A stretch of DNA of 28,619 nt from NCBI GenBank assembly GCA_910577405.1, contig CAJTMG010000030.1, positions 1 to 28,619 on the forward strand, written 5' to 3'. Made by a program: the position numbers and the translations under genes. The notes below the pieces were generated by a model. The model worked only from the letters and a program-made list of their open reading frames with translations, did not search any database and was not told where the DNA came from. Positions 8,429 through 18,043 of this stretch are shown here, in pieces. Origin of the DNA: an uncultured Oscillibacter sp. (GTDB taxonomy: Bacteria; Bacillota; Clostridia; Oscillospirales; Oscillospiraceae). The stretch's first letter is position 1, and every line of letters starts with the position of its first letter.

Positions 8429-11400
8429 ATGAAGCGTCAATACAGTGATTTTCTGGAAATCAGTCCGAATTTTGAGTCGGTCGTGGATATCGCCGCTGAC
8501 CGCCGGAATGCAAATTTATGGCGTGAATATATTGTTGGCGACGACATGGACAGGCTGATGGAGGTTCTGTGCGAATCCCTGGGAAATGAAGCGCCGGATT
8601 TACGTCGTTCCTTCTGGATTCACGGTTCTTATGGCACAGGGAAGAGCTATGCGGCGATTTTCACCAAGCATTTGATGGAAGAACCGCCCGACGTGATTGA
8701 CGCTTATCTATCCGGCAGTAATCGACTGTCAAAATACCGCAACCGCTTCGCCAAATGCCGTAAAAATGGGGACTATCTAGTAATCTGGAAGGACGGCTGC
8801 ACTGGTATCCGGAACGGTGATATGATGCTGATTGAAATGGAAAAAGCCATTCAGGAAGCACTGCTGGAGAAGTACGGAGATCAGGCATATCTGGGCAGCA
8901 ATTCCCTGACGGACGCAGTAAAAGCAAAGCTGGCAGATCCCTCTATCAACTGGGACTATCTGCTGGAATCTACCATCCTGGGAAATAACAGCGCCAGTGT
9001 GGATGTATTGCGCCAGAAAGTGAATGACGGCGATTTGAAGGCAATCCAAACGACCGCTGCTGTAATACGGCAAAAGGGTTACGGATTGGTGAATAACTTG
9101 AAGAATTTCAAGGAATGGGTCGGCGATATTATTGATGGAAACCACCTCTCAAAAAGCGGCATTTTCTTCATTTGGGACGAATTCACAGAATACGTCGAAT
9201 ATAGCGATGATCATACAATTATGCAGCAGATTTCTGAATTCTGTAAGGAAAAACCGCTCTTTATGCTGTATGTTGTCCATCGTTCTCGGGAAATGGTAGA
9301 GAGTATGGGGAAGGAGCGGTATCAGCTGATTATTCACCGCTTCCATCAGGTAGAATTTCACGTCAGTGCAGACGCCGCTTTTGACCTGATTGCGGGTTCT
9401 ATCGTGTTTCGTACAGGCATGGAGGAGCGCTGGAAAGAGGAGCAGAAGCCCATTATTAAACGCATAAAACCATTCCTCCCGGATATGTCTGGATTGGACG
9501 ATAAAATCAGCGAAAATATCCATCTGTACTGCCCCATTCATCCCATGACCATCCGCCTGCTCTCCCGTGTGGCAGAAAGCTATGCCGCCGCACAGCGCAC
9601 GATGTTCCGTTTTATGAAAGATAAAGCCAATGCGGATGCAGGTTTTTGCGCCTATATCAAGCAGTATGGACCGGACGACCAGGCGTGCTGGTTGACTCCG
9701 GAATGGCTGTGGGATTATTTCTTTACACGGGAAAGTGACTTCAGTGATAAAGATACCAAAGCCGCTGAATTTATCCATCATTTTGAGGAAAGCCGGCATT
9801 TGGTTGACAGTGACGAGAACGCTTCCCGGCTGTTTAAGACCGCGTTGCTTTTGCTGGCAATTATGTCTTCTGCAAAGGGCTTATATGGCGGCAGACGGAC
9901 AAACGGAGGAATTTCTGCTACGGTAGAATGTCTGGAAAACTGTCTGGCCGGTGTAATGGAAAAGGCACAGATTCATAACTTGCTGGATACGTTTGAAGAC
10001 TGCAAAATCTTGCTTCGCGACGAGGCTGCAAACGGTGTTGTTCGGCTGCAATTGCCCTTCCGCGGCGGCAGCAGTGACGACTTCCGGATGCGTTATGAAG
10101 CAAATGATAAAAAGTACCTGCGCTATCAGATGTTTGCTAAAGACGGCGTATTTTCTTCTGAATTTGAAAAACGGGCTTCAGATGATAACGAGGCTATCAC
10201 CAAGCGCATGAAGATATGTGTGTGCTGCGCGGAAACGACTTCTATTAAGAACCGTATGGAGGAAGTGCAGAAGGAACTGGATAAATTTCCCTATAAACTG
10301 GGCCTGCTGATTGTTACAGTTCGGGATGAAAATCAGTATCTTACCGCGCAGAGCGACCTGGCAAAACGCGCTGTGGAAGCAGATGAACCCCGGTTGACCA
10401 TCGCTCTGATCAGGACGCCGTTCAGCGATGAGCAGCGCAAAAAGTGGCTCACCAGTCTGACAAGACAAGAGCAAGCCAGTGACGCCGGAAATACAGGCGA
10501 TGCCAAACGATATGAACAGGAGGCCGCTGCAATTGTTGCGACCTGGGTCAGTGAAGCGGTCAGCGGCGGTAAAATCATTGCCTGGAATCGGGAGCAGGTG
10601 TTTAGCAATCAGTACGGTATGCTTCAACTGCGCAAAACCATCGAGACAAATGTCCTGCAAACGCTGTTTCCGTATGCACCGGAATCCATCATTATTACCA
10701 GCACAACGTATAGAGCTTGCAGTGACGCCGCGCCTTTGACAGGTATTACCCGTAAAAATAGCAGCCAACCGTTTAAGGGTATGCTGGAAAAACTGGCGGC
10801 AGAAGGTTTGCTGTCTCTAACAAATATAAATGACATGGCGGCGGCTAGTGGCAGTAAAGCGACCAAGTCTGTCGGCGAACTTGCAAAACTAATCCAAGAG
10901 GAAATGAATTCCGGACGCCGGGTAGTGTTGGGTGACCTTTGGGCGAAACTTCAGAAGCCTCCCTTTGGCTATTACAACACCATTGCCTGTGGAGTTCTGT
11001 TGGGGTATGTGTTCTCAAGCTACCAAAACAGCGCGTACAGTTGGACGGACAATATGCAGGGCACCCATGTTCTCGGCGAGGCAACTCTGAAAACCATGGT
11101 GTTGAATCTGTGCAAGGGCAATATGACTACGGATTATCTGTCTGCGGGAACTGTTACATTCCAGAACTTCCGGCAGTACGTGGCGAAAATCTTTGACTTG
11201 ACCGAGGTTCAGGTAGCAAACGAAACAGAGTGCTGGCACAATATGCGTGAGGTTGTTACCAAAACAGGGTCTCCGTTCTGGGCATTGAAGTATTTGCCTG
11301 AGACGGCGTATGGAAGTACAGATTTCAGAGATGCCGCCATGCGGATTGTGGACAATATACAGCAGTTCATCGCGCAGGATGGTGACCGTGAGAATATTAT

Positions 11401-12628
11401 GAGCACGGTAATTCAGCAATTCAACCGCCGGGGAAAGCTGCGGGAACTGCTGGCGAAGTCGTTTCAGGATAAAAATGCCATGAATGCGGCGTTCCGGGTC
11501 TTTTTATTCTCGGCGTCTCCGGAACTGGAAGCCATAGCCGGGAAGCTGTCCGTTCAGCCTGTAGAGTTGAGTGACAAACTGCACATGGTGATGCAGGACG
11601 CCATTTATACCTGGACGGAAGAGCAGGTAAAGGAAAAACTTACCGACGTTGTGAGTGAGTACAACTATCTGGACGCGCTGAATACAGCTCTCGGCAAGGT
11701 CTATCACAGCACAGAAGACGCGAAAAAGGATCTGGCCAATCTCTTCAAATTCCAACGGATTGCTATATCCGCCATCGAACGTCTTGAAAAGCCCTGGTAT
11801 CCGGCGCTCCAGATTTTGTACCGGGTTTCCCGCAGCGGCGTGGCACATATGACCTTGGAAGAGCGTACTGCGGATATCACCGTGCTCCGGCAGCATGGCA
11901 AGGCGGCGATGGACTGTCTGGTGGATGGAAAACCGATTCTGGCAGATATTCTGAACGAGAAAAATATTGAGTGTACGCAGCAGGAATTGGACCTGGTATA
12001 TGCAGGCTTGAAAGATATGTCCTGCGACAGCCGTTATTCCTATTTTGAGAAGGAACTGAATGCCCAAATCAGCCGAATCAGTCAGGCGCGGAACCGGATT
12101 TTCCTACAGGAGCGGTGGTATGCGCTGACTGGAAAAGAGAGTGTGAAGGCATGGTGTGCAGACCACGGCGCGCCTTTGGCCTGGATTGTTCCGAAGGAGT
12201 TCCGGAAGATGGTGTCAACGATTGTGGATGTGCAGCAGAACCGGCGTACTTTGGACCAGGATGTGCAGAACGCGATTCAAGCCTTGGATCAGTTGGACGC
12301 TGCGATTTTAACGAATGATGGAAAGATTTCGTCTGCCCTGCTTGCGATTGTCGGGAAAGAATATGCGGATATTTTTGAGGCAGAACGTGCATATATGCTG
12401 ACAAAAGCAAAGATTGAAATCGGCATGAATGATATGAGCGCCTGGGATGCCGCGGATTTATCGGCATTGCAGAATATTTTGAAGAAAGCCTTGCAGGAAA
12501 AGGCGAAAAAAGAAAAATATGCGGTTGCCAAGGAGAAAGTAAATACAATGGATTCCGATGAACTGCGCCGCCGTATCGTAGATTTTATTAGCGCCCATCC
12601 GGAATACTGCGACGATTTTACGAAATAA
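8429..12628 (+). CDS. brxC: BrxC: large P-loop ATPase of BREX
   Basis: At 1399 residues it has the size typical of BrxC/PglY. The Walker A motif GSYGTGKS lies at residues 66-73 following 'SFWIHGS'. A Walker B-like 'FFIWDEF' is at about residues 245-251, and 'CPIHPMTIRLLSRVAESYAA' is at ~370. The rest is a long helical region without recognised enzymatic motifs; the C-terminus is strongly charged and probably coiled. BrxC proteins are AAA+-like ATPases needed for both modification and defence in BREX systems. The ATG at 8429 has an AAGGGG-type ribosome site. It follows brxP by 20 bases and precedes pglZ by 13 bases. Family assignment rests on size, ATPase motifs and gene order. Confidence 0.88.
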   Translation: MKRQYSDFLEISPNFESVVDIAADRRNANLWREYIVGDDMDRLMEVLCESLGNEAPDLRRSFWIHGSYGTGKSYAAIFTKHLMEEPPDVIDAYLSGSNRLSKYRNRFAKCRKNGDYLVIWKDGCTGIRNGDMMLIEMEKAIQEALLEKYGDQAYLGSNSLTDAVKAKLADPSINWDYLLESTILGNNSASVDVLRQKVNDGDLKAIQTTAAVIRQKGYGLVNNLKNFKEWVGDIIDGNHLSKSGIFFIWDEFTEYVEYSDDHTIMQQISEFCKEKPLFMLYVVHRSREMVESMGKERYQLIIHRFHQVEFHVSADAAFDLIAGSIVFRTGMEERWKEEQKPIIKRIKPFLPDMSGLDDKISENIHLYCPIHPMTIRLLSRVAESYAAAQRTMFRFMKDKANADAGFCAYIKQYGPDDQACWLTPEWLWDYFFTRESDFSDKDTKAAEFIHHFEESRHLVDSDENASRLFKTALLLLAIMSSAKGLYGGRRTNGGISATVECLENCLAGVMEKAQIHNLLDTFEDCKILLRDEAANGVVRLQLPFRGGSSDDFRMRYEANDKKYLRYQMFAKDGVFSSEFEKRASDDNEAITKRMKICVCCAETTSIKNRMEEVQKELDKFPYKLGLLIVTVRDENQYLTAQSDLAKRAVEADEPRLTIALIRTPFSDEQRKKWLTSLTRQEQASDAGNTGDAKRYEQEAAAIVATWVSEAVSGGKIIAWNREQVFSNQYGMLQLRKTIETNVLQTLFPYAPESIIITSTTYRACSDAAPLTGITRKNSSQPFKGMLEKLAAEGLLSLTNINDMAAASGSKATKSVGELAKLIQEEMNSGRRVVLGDLWAKLQKPPFGYYNTIACGVLLGYVFSSYQNSAYSWTDNMQGTHVLGEATLKTMVLNLCKGNMTTDYLSAGTVTFQNFRQYVAKIFDLTEVQVANETECWHNMREVVTKTGSPFWALKYLPETAYGSTDFRDAAMRIVDNIQQFIAQDGDRENIMSTVIQQFNRRGKLRELLAKSFQDKNAMNAAFRVFLFSASPELEAIAGKLSVQPVELSDKLHMVMQDAIYTWTEEQVKEKLTDVVSEYNYLDALNTALGKVYHSTEDAKKDLANLFKFQRIAISAIERLEKPWYPALQILYRVSRSGVAHMTLEERTADITVLRQHGKAAMDCLVDGKPILADILNEKNIECTQQELDLVYAGLKDMSCDSRYSYFEKELNAQISRISQARNRIFLQERWYALTGKESVKAWCADHGAPLAWIVPKEFRKMVSTIVDVQQNRRTLDQDVQNAIQALDQLDAAILTNDGKISSALLAIVGKEYADIFEAERAYMLTKAKIEIGMNDMSAWDAADLSALQNILKKALQEKAKKEKYAVAKEKVNTMDSDELRRRIVDFISAHPEYCDDFTK

Positions 12629-12641
12629 GGGGGGAGAGCGC

Positions 12642-14993
12642 ATGACCATTGAGCAGGTAGTTGAAATCCTGAAAGGCGAACAGCAGCATCAGGTTCCGGC
12701 GCGCTTTCCCTGTCGTGCAATCATGGTCAGGAATATCAGTCAGTATAATGAGCTGCTTTCCAGACTTCGGGAAATTATCGGCGCGGAACTGGTTTCCTCT
12801 GAAGAACTGTTTTCTTCCGCAGACCTGATGCCGCAGTATGAGAATTTGACAGACAGCAAGTATTGGAACCGCTGGGTGATTTTGCCCGGCGTCAGTGAAT
12901 ATTTGCGTCTTTTCAGCAAAAGTGAAGCGGAAGTGCCTAATTTTACAAATCTATGGAATTACCGTGCGCCGTCAGACAGTCTAGGCAGGATTCTGATACC
13001 GCTGTGGGGCTGCGCCGCTCAATGGCATGACCGCACCCTGCACCTTTCCGAAAGTCCCCGGCGAGCTGATGACTATTATGACTGCTCGGAGGAATCGGAT
13101 GAAGATCAGAAGTTGGAAATTGTGGTACTTTCAGGCGCGTTTGAACAGCATACTTCTGGGCTGTCCAAGCAGACGGGCCGGATGTCTATTGGTCTGCGGG
13201 ATTGGTATGATTACTGGCGTCACCCGGACCCTGAGATTTCCAGTCTGATTCTTTTAACGCGGAGACATTTTGGAATCCAGCCGGTAGAGGGGAATATTTC
13301 TGTCCGCGTCATACGTGATATGCTCTCTTTTGTCAGGGAAAGTCTGGCAGACGGGCAGGCGTTGACCGGCGAAAACTGCCCCGAAGAAGCCCTGGCGCTG
13401 CTGTTTTCATGTGCGCAGTCCGGAGCCAGTACGGATGCCGCGATCCTGTCTGCTTTGAACGCGCAGGCTTTTTCCGGCGCTGACATGATGGGCAGATGGA
13501 AGACGCTTACCATTGGGCAGCAGCAATTAGTCCTTCTATGGCTCCGTCTGCATCCAGATGAAAGCTACCTCTCTCACTGTGCGCAGAAAGCAGATAGCTA
13601 TACCGCGCTCCCACAGCATATTCAGCACGATATTTTTGATTTGCGAGGCAGTCATTCCAACTGGGAATCCGAAAGTCAGGCGTTAATGGAAGCGCTGGAC
13701 ATACCGAAAGATTCTGCGTTTTTTGAAGGACTGAATTGCATTCCTGTATATGAAGAGCGCCTTCCCTATCTCTCGGACAAGACCAAAGAAGAACGGATAT
13801 ATCTGCTCCGATTGATTGGCCGTTGGATGCGGGAAGAGCCCGGGCAGATTCCATGCTGTACGATGCTGGAAACGGTCTATCCCGCGCTTTCCGCCTATCT
13901 GAACGGCACGTTGTACGATGAAGACCTGCGCGGATATTTTGCCTCGTATAAAACCCACAAGCTGGAAAATTCCCTCCCTCCAGATGAAGAGCTGTTCTTT
14001 GGAGGAATTCAGGCGGACAGTTATGATCATCGGTACAGTGTGTTAAGCGGCGTGTTGACTGAAAGCTGTATTGTTCTCTGGATTGACGCCCTTGGCGCGG
14101 AATGGCTGCCGCTGCTGCATTGGGCATTGTGTCAGAGCACAGAAGGCGTGGTCAGAAGCGCTGCGGCAGCACAGGCATCCCTGCCGTCAAAGACCGGTTT
14201 CAACAAGCACTGGGAGGATATGGATGTACCGCATAAAAAGATTGACCGTCTGGACAAGCTGGCTCATCAAGGAGTCATCGACGAACCGGACTATTATGCC
14301 TGTGTTGAAGAACAGATTGCTTTTGTGACAGGCATTCGGGAGACAGCAGAAGAGCTTCTGAAAACCTATCATCGGGTTGTGATTACGGGCGACCATGGTA
14401 CAAGCCGTCTTGCAGCACGGTTCTTTCATGAGCGTGACGGCCTGCCGGTACCCCGGGGGGCGGAGATTGGCAGTCATGGGCGTTACTGCATTCTGCCAGA
14501 TGGAGATTACAAAGCGCAGCCAGGTCAGATTATGGTTAAGGATGTTGAGGGAAAGCAGTACGCAGTATTTACCAGCTACGACCATTTTTCACAGCGCGGC
14601 TTTGCGGCAGGAACGGACGAGGAAAACCCCACTTATGGCGAAATCCACGGCGGTGCGGCTCCGGAAGAGGTATTGGTTCCGGTAGTGGTTTTTGAAGGAA
14701 AAAAAGAATTGCCGCTGACGGCCAAATGGCAGAAAAACCCGATTAAAATCATGGCAAAGCGAGCAAAGGCGGTCCTGGACTTCAGCCGTGCTGTAGAAGA
14801 ACTGCAAGCAAAAATCGGTCCAGTGGACGGAGTATGCACGCCGGAGGATAACAAGAAACGATGGACGATTGTCTTTCGAGACATTGCACCTAAGATTCAT
14901 CCGGTGACGATAGCGGCAGACGGGAAGCTGGTTCATATGGAGCCGTTGGAAATCCAGCCTGCTCTCGGCGGAGGGGAGGGCGACCTTCCATGA
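12642..14993 (+). CDS. pglZ: PglZ-domain protein (alkaline-phosphatase superfamily), BREX type 4
   Basis: 783 residues. The C-terminal half carries the PglZ signature of the alkaline-phosphatase fold: 'CIVLWIDALGAEWLPLL' near residue 475 (metal-binding Asp), 'RVVITGDHGTSRLAARFF' near 580-595 (the D-H-G metal site), and 'GGAAPEEVLVPVVVFE' near 670. The N-terminal ~450 residues are helical and probably mediate contacts with BrxC or DNA. PglZ is the one protein common to all BREX types and is required for defence; nuclease or phosphodiesterase activity has been proposed for the domain. GGGGGGAG lies 7 bases before the ATG. Its stop overlaps the ATG of the 66-aa gene (ATGA at 14990-14993), so the two are translationally coupled. 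Confidence 0.92.
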   Translation: MTIEQVVEILKGEQQHQVPARFPCRAIMVRNISQYNELLSRLREIIGAELVSSEELFSSADLMPQYENLTDSKYWNRWVILPGVSEYLRLFSKSEAEVPNFTNLWNYRAPSDSLGRILIPLWGCAAQWHDRTLHLSESPRRADDYYDCSEESDEDQKLEIVVLSGAFEQHTSGLSKQTGRMSIGLRDWYDYWRHPDPEISSLILLTRRHFGIQPVEGNISVRVIRDMLSFVRESLADGQALTGENCPEEALALLFSCAQSGASTDAAILSALNAQAFSGADMMGRWKTLTIGQQQLVLLWLRLHPDESYLSHCAQKADSYTALPQHIQHDIFDLRGSHSNWESESQALMEALDIPKDSAFFEGLNCIPVYEERLPYLSDKTKEERIYLLRLIGRWMREEPGQIPCCTMLETVYPALSAYLNGTLYDEDLRGYFASYKTHKLENSLPPDEELFFGGIQADSYDHRYSVLSGVLTESCIVLWIDALGAEWLPLLHWALCQSTEGVVRSAAAAQASLPSKTGFNKHWEDMDVPHKKIDRLDKLAHQGVIDEPDYYACVEEQIAFVTGIRETAEELLKTYHRVVITGDHGTSRLAARFFHERDGLPVPRGAEIGSHGRYCILPDGDYKAQPGQIMVKDVEGKQYAVFTSYDHFSQRGFAAGTDEENPTYGEIHGGAAPEEVLVPVVVFEGKKELPLTAKWQKNPIKIMAKRAKAVLDFSRAVEELQAKIGPVDGVCTPEDNKKRWTIVFRDIAPKIHPVTIAADGKLVHMEPLEIQPALGGGEGDLP

Positions 14994-15190
14994 GAAAAAA
15001 ACGGGTATGCTGTGATTGCGGCAAGGCGTTGAAAAAAGACGAGGTTGCTCTGTCCAGAAAGCTGATTGATGTAGATACAGAAGAGTTTTACTGCATATCC
15101 TGTCTGGCGGAATTTATCGGCTGCACAATACAGGACCTGCGGGAAAAGATTCAGGAATTCAAAGAGCAGGGCTGTACGCTGTTCCTGTGA
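14990..15190 (+). CDS. 66-residue zinc-knuckle protein between pglZ and brxL
   Basis: The ATG at 14990 overlaps the pglZ stop codon by four bases. The protein has two Cys pairs, C7/C10 (CCDC) and C35/C38 (CISC), spaced as in a small zinc ribbon, followed by an amphipathic helix (~48-60) rich in Glu/Lys. I do not know a named family. Its position inside the BREX core, with coupling to pglZ and a 10-base gap to brxL, argues that it is expressed in step with them and may be an accessory or adaptor subunit. No catalytic motif is visible. Confidence 0.8.
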   Translation: MRKKRVCCDCGKALKKDEVALSRKLIDVDTEEFYCISCLAEFIGCTIQDLREKIQEFKEQGCTLFL

Positions 15191-15203
15191 TGGGAGATCT
15201 ATG

Positions 15204-16664
15204 ATGCTTGAAGAGAAGATAAAAGAAATTTTCGCCGATATGGTGGTTTTGAAGGACCCCCAGCGCAGCGAATATTTCTCAAATTTGAGTATTCCTTCTT
15301 ATATGCGCGACTGGCTGGTAATGAAGTTTTCCGATGACGAGGGAGACATAGATTATGACAGTGTGCGCCGGTATATCAAGCGATACATTCCGAACCGCGA
15401 GGACTTTGAACAGTATAAATTTCAGATGGTCAACGGAGAGACGGTCCAGTTTTTGGCACGGGTCCGGGTTTCGGTAGATGTCAAAAATGGGAAGACCATC
15501 TTTGAACTGCCCGATTTTGGCGGTACGCGGGGCGGGGCCGGAGGCGTTGTAGCGTTTGATGTAGCGGACGCCTGGCAGGATACGCTGCTTCGGGAGAGTG
15601 AGAATTGGGGAATCGTATCTCTTTCCTGGATGATGGAAGGGACCGCCGCAAGACCCAAAGGCGTGATTACCATGGTTGGATATAAGCCTTTCTGTCCGTA
15701 CTTCATCGACCTTGATTTTTACCGTGACGCAAGGCGGGAGTTTACGGTTCAGGAATGGCTTGACGTGATTATCAGCGCGATTGATTATAACCCGGATGGG
15801 TATCGGAACCAGAACGGCGAAGTCAGCGAAACCGCAAAGCTGTATTTTTTACGCCGTCTGCTTCCTTTTGTGGAAAAGCGTGTAAATTTGATTGAACTGG
15901 CCCCAAAGGGAACCGGAAAGAGCTATGTATATGAAAAAATCAGCAAACGCGGCTGGCTGATCAGCGGGGGAACAGTATCCCGTGCGTCGCTGATTTATGA
16001 CAATGCCAGAAAGACCGGCGGACTTCTGACGCGCTTTGATTTTGTAGGCTTTGACGAGGTGCAGTCGATTACCTTTGAGCAGCCCGGACAGATTCAGCAG
16101 GCGTTGAAACACTACATGGAGTTCGGAGAAATCAAGGGTTTTGACGCTGCTTTGACTGCCGGCGCGGGTGTGATTGTTTTGGGCAATATCAACGCGGACC
16201 GGTTTGACATCAACAAGAATATGGTGGAGCATATCAGCGAAGTATTTGGGGAATCCGCCACACTGGACCGGTTTCATGGCTTTATCCCCGGCTGGGAGAT
16301 TCCGCGGATGACAACGGGGCTGATTGCAAAGGGCTGGGCCATCAATACGGAGTATTTTGCGGAAGTCATGCACGCCCTGCGGGATGATTTGAGCTATGCG
16401 GCAATTGTTGAGGAACTGCTTGAATATCCATCCAACGCAGATAAACGGCATATGACGGCAATCAAACGTCTTTGCACGGCGTTTTTGAAGCTGCTGTTTC
16501 CACACGTGCAGTCAGTGGAAGAGATAGACAGGCAGGATTTTGTGAAGTATTGCCTGAAACCGGCCATAGATATGCGCGCTGTGATTTATAAGCAGCTCTG
16601 CATGATTGACCCCAAAGAGTATGACGTTCCCAGCAAACAGATTCCCGATGTATCCTGCAAATAA
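15204..16664 (+). CDS. brxL: BrxL: AAA+ ATPase of BREX, short form
   Basis: Two consecutive ATGs occur at 15201 and 15204; the second is better spaced (7 bases) from GGGAG. At 486 residues it has Walker A 'LAPKGTGKS' around 232-240 and Walker B 'FVGFDEVQ' around 280-287, then 'GVIVLGNINADRFD' (sensor-like) and 'LDRFHGFIPGWEIP', all typical of BrxL. Type 1 BrxL proteins are about 680 residues and end in a Lon-like protease domain. Here the protein stops after the helical 'YCLKPAIDMRAVIYKQL' region and I see no Lon Ser-Lys catalytic segment. BrxL is a DNA-binding ring ATPase needed for blocking phage in several BREX systems. It is followed by the desulfurase after 20 bases. Confidence 0.9.
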   Translation: MLEEKIKEIFADMVVLKDPQRSEYFSNLSIPSYMRDWLVMKFSDDEGDIDYDSVRRYIKRYIPNREDFEQYKFQMVNGETVQFLARVRVSVDVKNGKTIFELPDFGGTRGGAGGVVAFDVADAWQDTLLRESENWGIVSLSWMMEGTAARPKGVITMVGYKPFCPYFIDLDFYRDARREFTVQEWLDVIISAIDYNPDGYRNQNGEVSETAKLYFLRRLLPFVEKRVNLIELAPKGTGKSYVYEKISKRGWLISGGTVSRASLIYDNARKTGGLLTRFDFVGFDEVQSITFEQPGQIQQALKHYMEFGEIKGFDAALTAGAGVIVLGNINADRFDINKNMVEHISEVFGESATLDRFHGFIPGWEIPRMTTGLIAKGWAINTEYFAEVMHALRDDLSYAAIVEELLEYPSNADKRHMTAIKRLCTAFLKLLFPHVQSVEEIDRQDFVKYCLKPAIDMRAVIYKQLCMIDPKEYDVPSKQIPDVSCK

Positions 16665-16684
16665 CGTGTTTTGGTGATGTTTTT

Positions 16685-17806
16685 ATGATATACGCAGACC
16701 ATGCCGCAACGACCAGACTGTCTCCAAAAGCGCTGGAAGCAATGCGTCCCTGGCTGGAAGAGGAATACGCGAATCCTTCCACCCTTTACAGCTTTTCCCG
16801 CAATGCCCGCAGAGCTGTTTCGGAAGCCAGAGAGAAGATTGCGTCGGCGATTGGAGCCAATGCGGATGAGATTTATTTTACCTCCGGCGGGACGGAAGCG
16901 GATAACTGGGCTTTGAAGAGCATAGCTTTCCGGCAGCCAAACCAGAGGGGCCGTATTATAACCAGCGCGGTGGAACATCATGCCATATTGAATACGTGCG
17001 CTTTTCTGGAACGCATAGGCTTTGAAGTGACGTATCTTCCTGTCGACCGGCATGGTATCGTTTCCTGTAAAGACCTGGCAGACGCATTGATAAAAGGTAC
17101 CGTTTTGGTTTCTGTTATGACCGCGAATAACGAACTCGGAACGATAGAACCGATTGCGGAATTGGCAGAAGCCGCCCGCCAATACAACGTGCTTTTTCAT
17201 ACGGACGCAGTGCAGGCAGTAGGGCATATTCCTGTAAATGTTGAAAAATTGGGTGTAGATTTGCTGTCGGCCTCTGCGCATAAATTCAACGGCCCAAAGG
17301 GAATCGGTTTTCTGTATATCCGAAAAGGCACGGCAATTGAGGCATTCATACACGGCGGCGGACAGGAAAAGGGAATGCGTTCCGGCACAGAAAATATAGC
17401 TGGCATTGTGGGCATGGCGGCTGCTTTGGAAGAACATCTGGAAACGATGATAGAAGACGCTGTTCAATGCGAAAGACTGCGTGCAAAGCTGATTGATTTA
17501 CTACGGAAAGCGGGTCTCGATTTTGTTATAAACAGCGGCGAGTCTCATATTCCCGGCAGTTTATCGATATCATTCCGCGGAGCAGAAGGGGAGATGTTGC
17601 TTCACAGGCTGGATTTGATGGGAATTGCAATTGCTGTCGGGTCGGCCTGCAATGCAAAAGAAACTAAGTTATCTCATGTTATCCAAGCAATTCAGATACC
17701 CGAGGAATATCGAAACGGGACTGTTCGCATCACGTTGGGAGCAGATAATGATGACAGGCAAATAGAAGAGATTGCAAGCGGTTTGAACAGGATTTTTGCC
17801 CGCTAG
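16685..17806 (+). CDS. Cysteine desulfurase (IscS/NifS/DndA type), last gene of the defence operon
   Basis: A 373-residue class V aminotransferase-fold enzyme starting MIYADHAATT, the classic NifS/IscS start. PLP-binding elements are visible: 'TSGGTEADNWAL' near 75, 'HTDAVQAVGH' near 174, and the lysine in 'SASAHKFNGPKG' (K200). The persulfide-forming cysteine is C322 in 'VGSACNAKE'. The enzyme takes sulfur from L-cysteine and passes it to an acceptor. In Dnd systems DndA, or a host IscS, supplies DndC. The position directly behind brxL with no promoter between suggests it serves BrxP. A housekeeping Fe-S role is less likely, since iscU/nifU and rrf2 genes are absent nearby. Confidence 0.92.
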   Translation: MIYADHAATTRLSPKALEAMRPWLEEEYANPSTLYSFSRNARRAVSEAREKIASAIGANADEIYFTSGGTEADNWALKSIAFRQPNQRGRIITSAVEHHAILNTCAFLERIGFEVTYLPVDRHGIVSCKDLADALIKGTVLVSVMTANNELGTIEPIAELAEAARQYNVLFHTDAVQAVGHIPVNVEKLGVDLLSASAHKFNGPKGIGFLYIRKGTAIEAFIHGGGQEKGMRSGTENIAGIVGMAAALEEHLETMIEDAVQCERLRAKLIDLLRKAGLDFVINSGESHIPGSLSISFRGAEGEMLLHRLDLMGIAIAVGSACNAKETKLSHVIQAIQIPEEYRNGTVRITLGADNDDRQIEEIASGLNRIFAR

Positions 17807-17818
17807 AATTTCGTAAAT

Positions 17819-17931
17819 GGCCGTTCAATCAGATACATTTCGGGGAAGTTCGCCACGACTTTTGATAAAACGAACGAGCCAAGATTTGCATACGACACAG
17901 CGCCGACAGGAGCCGGATTGGGTAGAACGGC
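17819..17931 (+). other. Non-coding stretch behind the defence operon with a long-range inverted repeat
   Basis: Between the desulfurase stop and the mobile-element genes there is no supported gene. GGCCGTTCAATC at 17819-17830 is complementary to GATTG (17916-17920) and AACGGC (17926-17931), with five extra bases in one arm. The second arm is followed by A3T5. It could be a weak terminator for the defence operon or a remnant of the element junction. The evidence is only the imperfect pairing. Confidence 0.25.
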
Positions 17932-18043
17932 AAATTTTTAGTGCGTTCGCAGGTTCAAATAAAAAAGAATGGTGATTTTCGCGACACAAGAATGAAATAC
18001 AGCAGCGACAAACTGACACCTGTCGTTTTGCCGAAACTGGAAG

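Noticed and set aside
2938..17806. Classic Dnd or Ssp phosphorothioation cluster
   Set aside because: DndB, DndD, DndE, DndFGH, SspB, SspD and SspE are not seen; only DndA-like and DndC-like parts exist, and PglZ, BrxC and BrxL indicate BREX.
2938..17806. Type 1 BREX with a PglX methylase
   Set aside because: No DNA methyltransferase motifs (NPPY/DPPY with FxGxG) were found in any of the eight genes.
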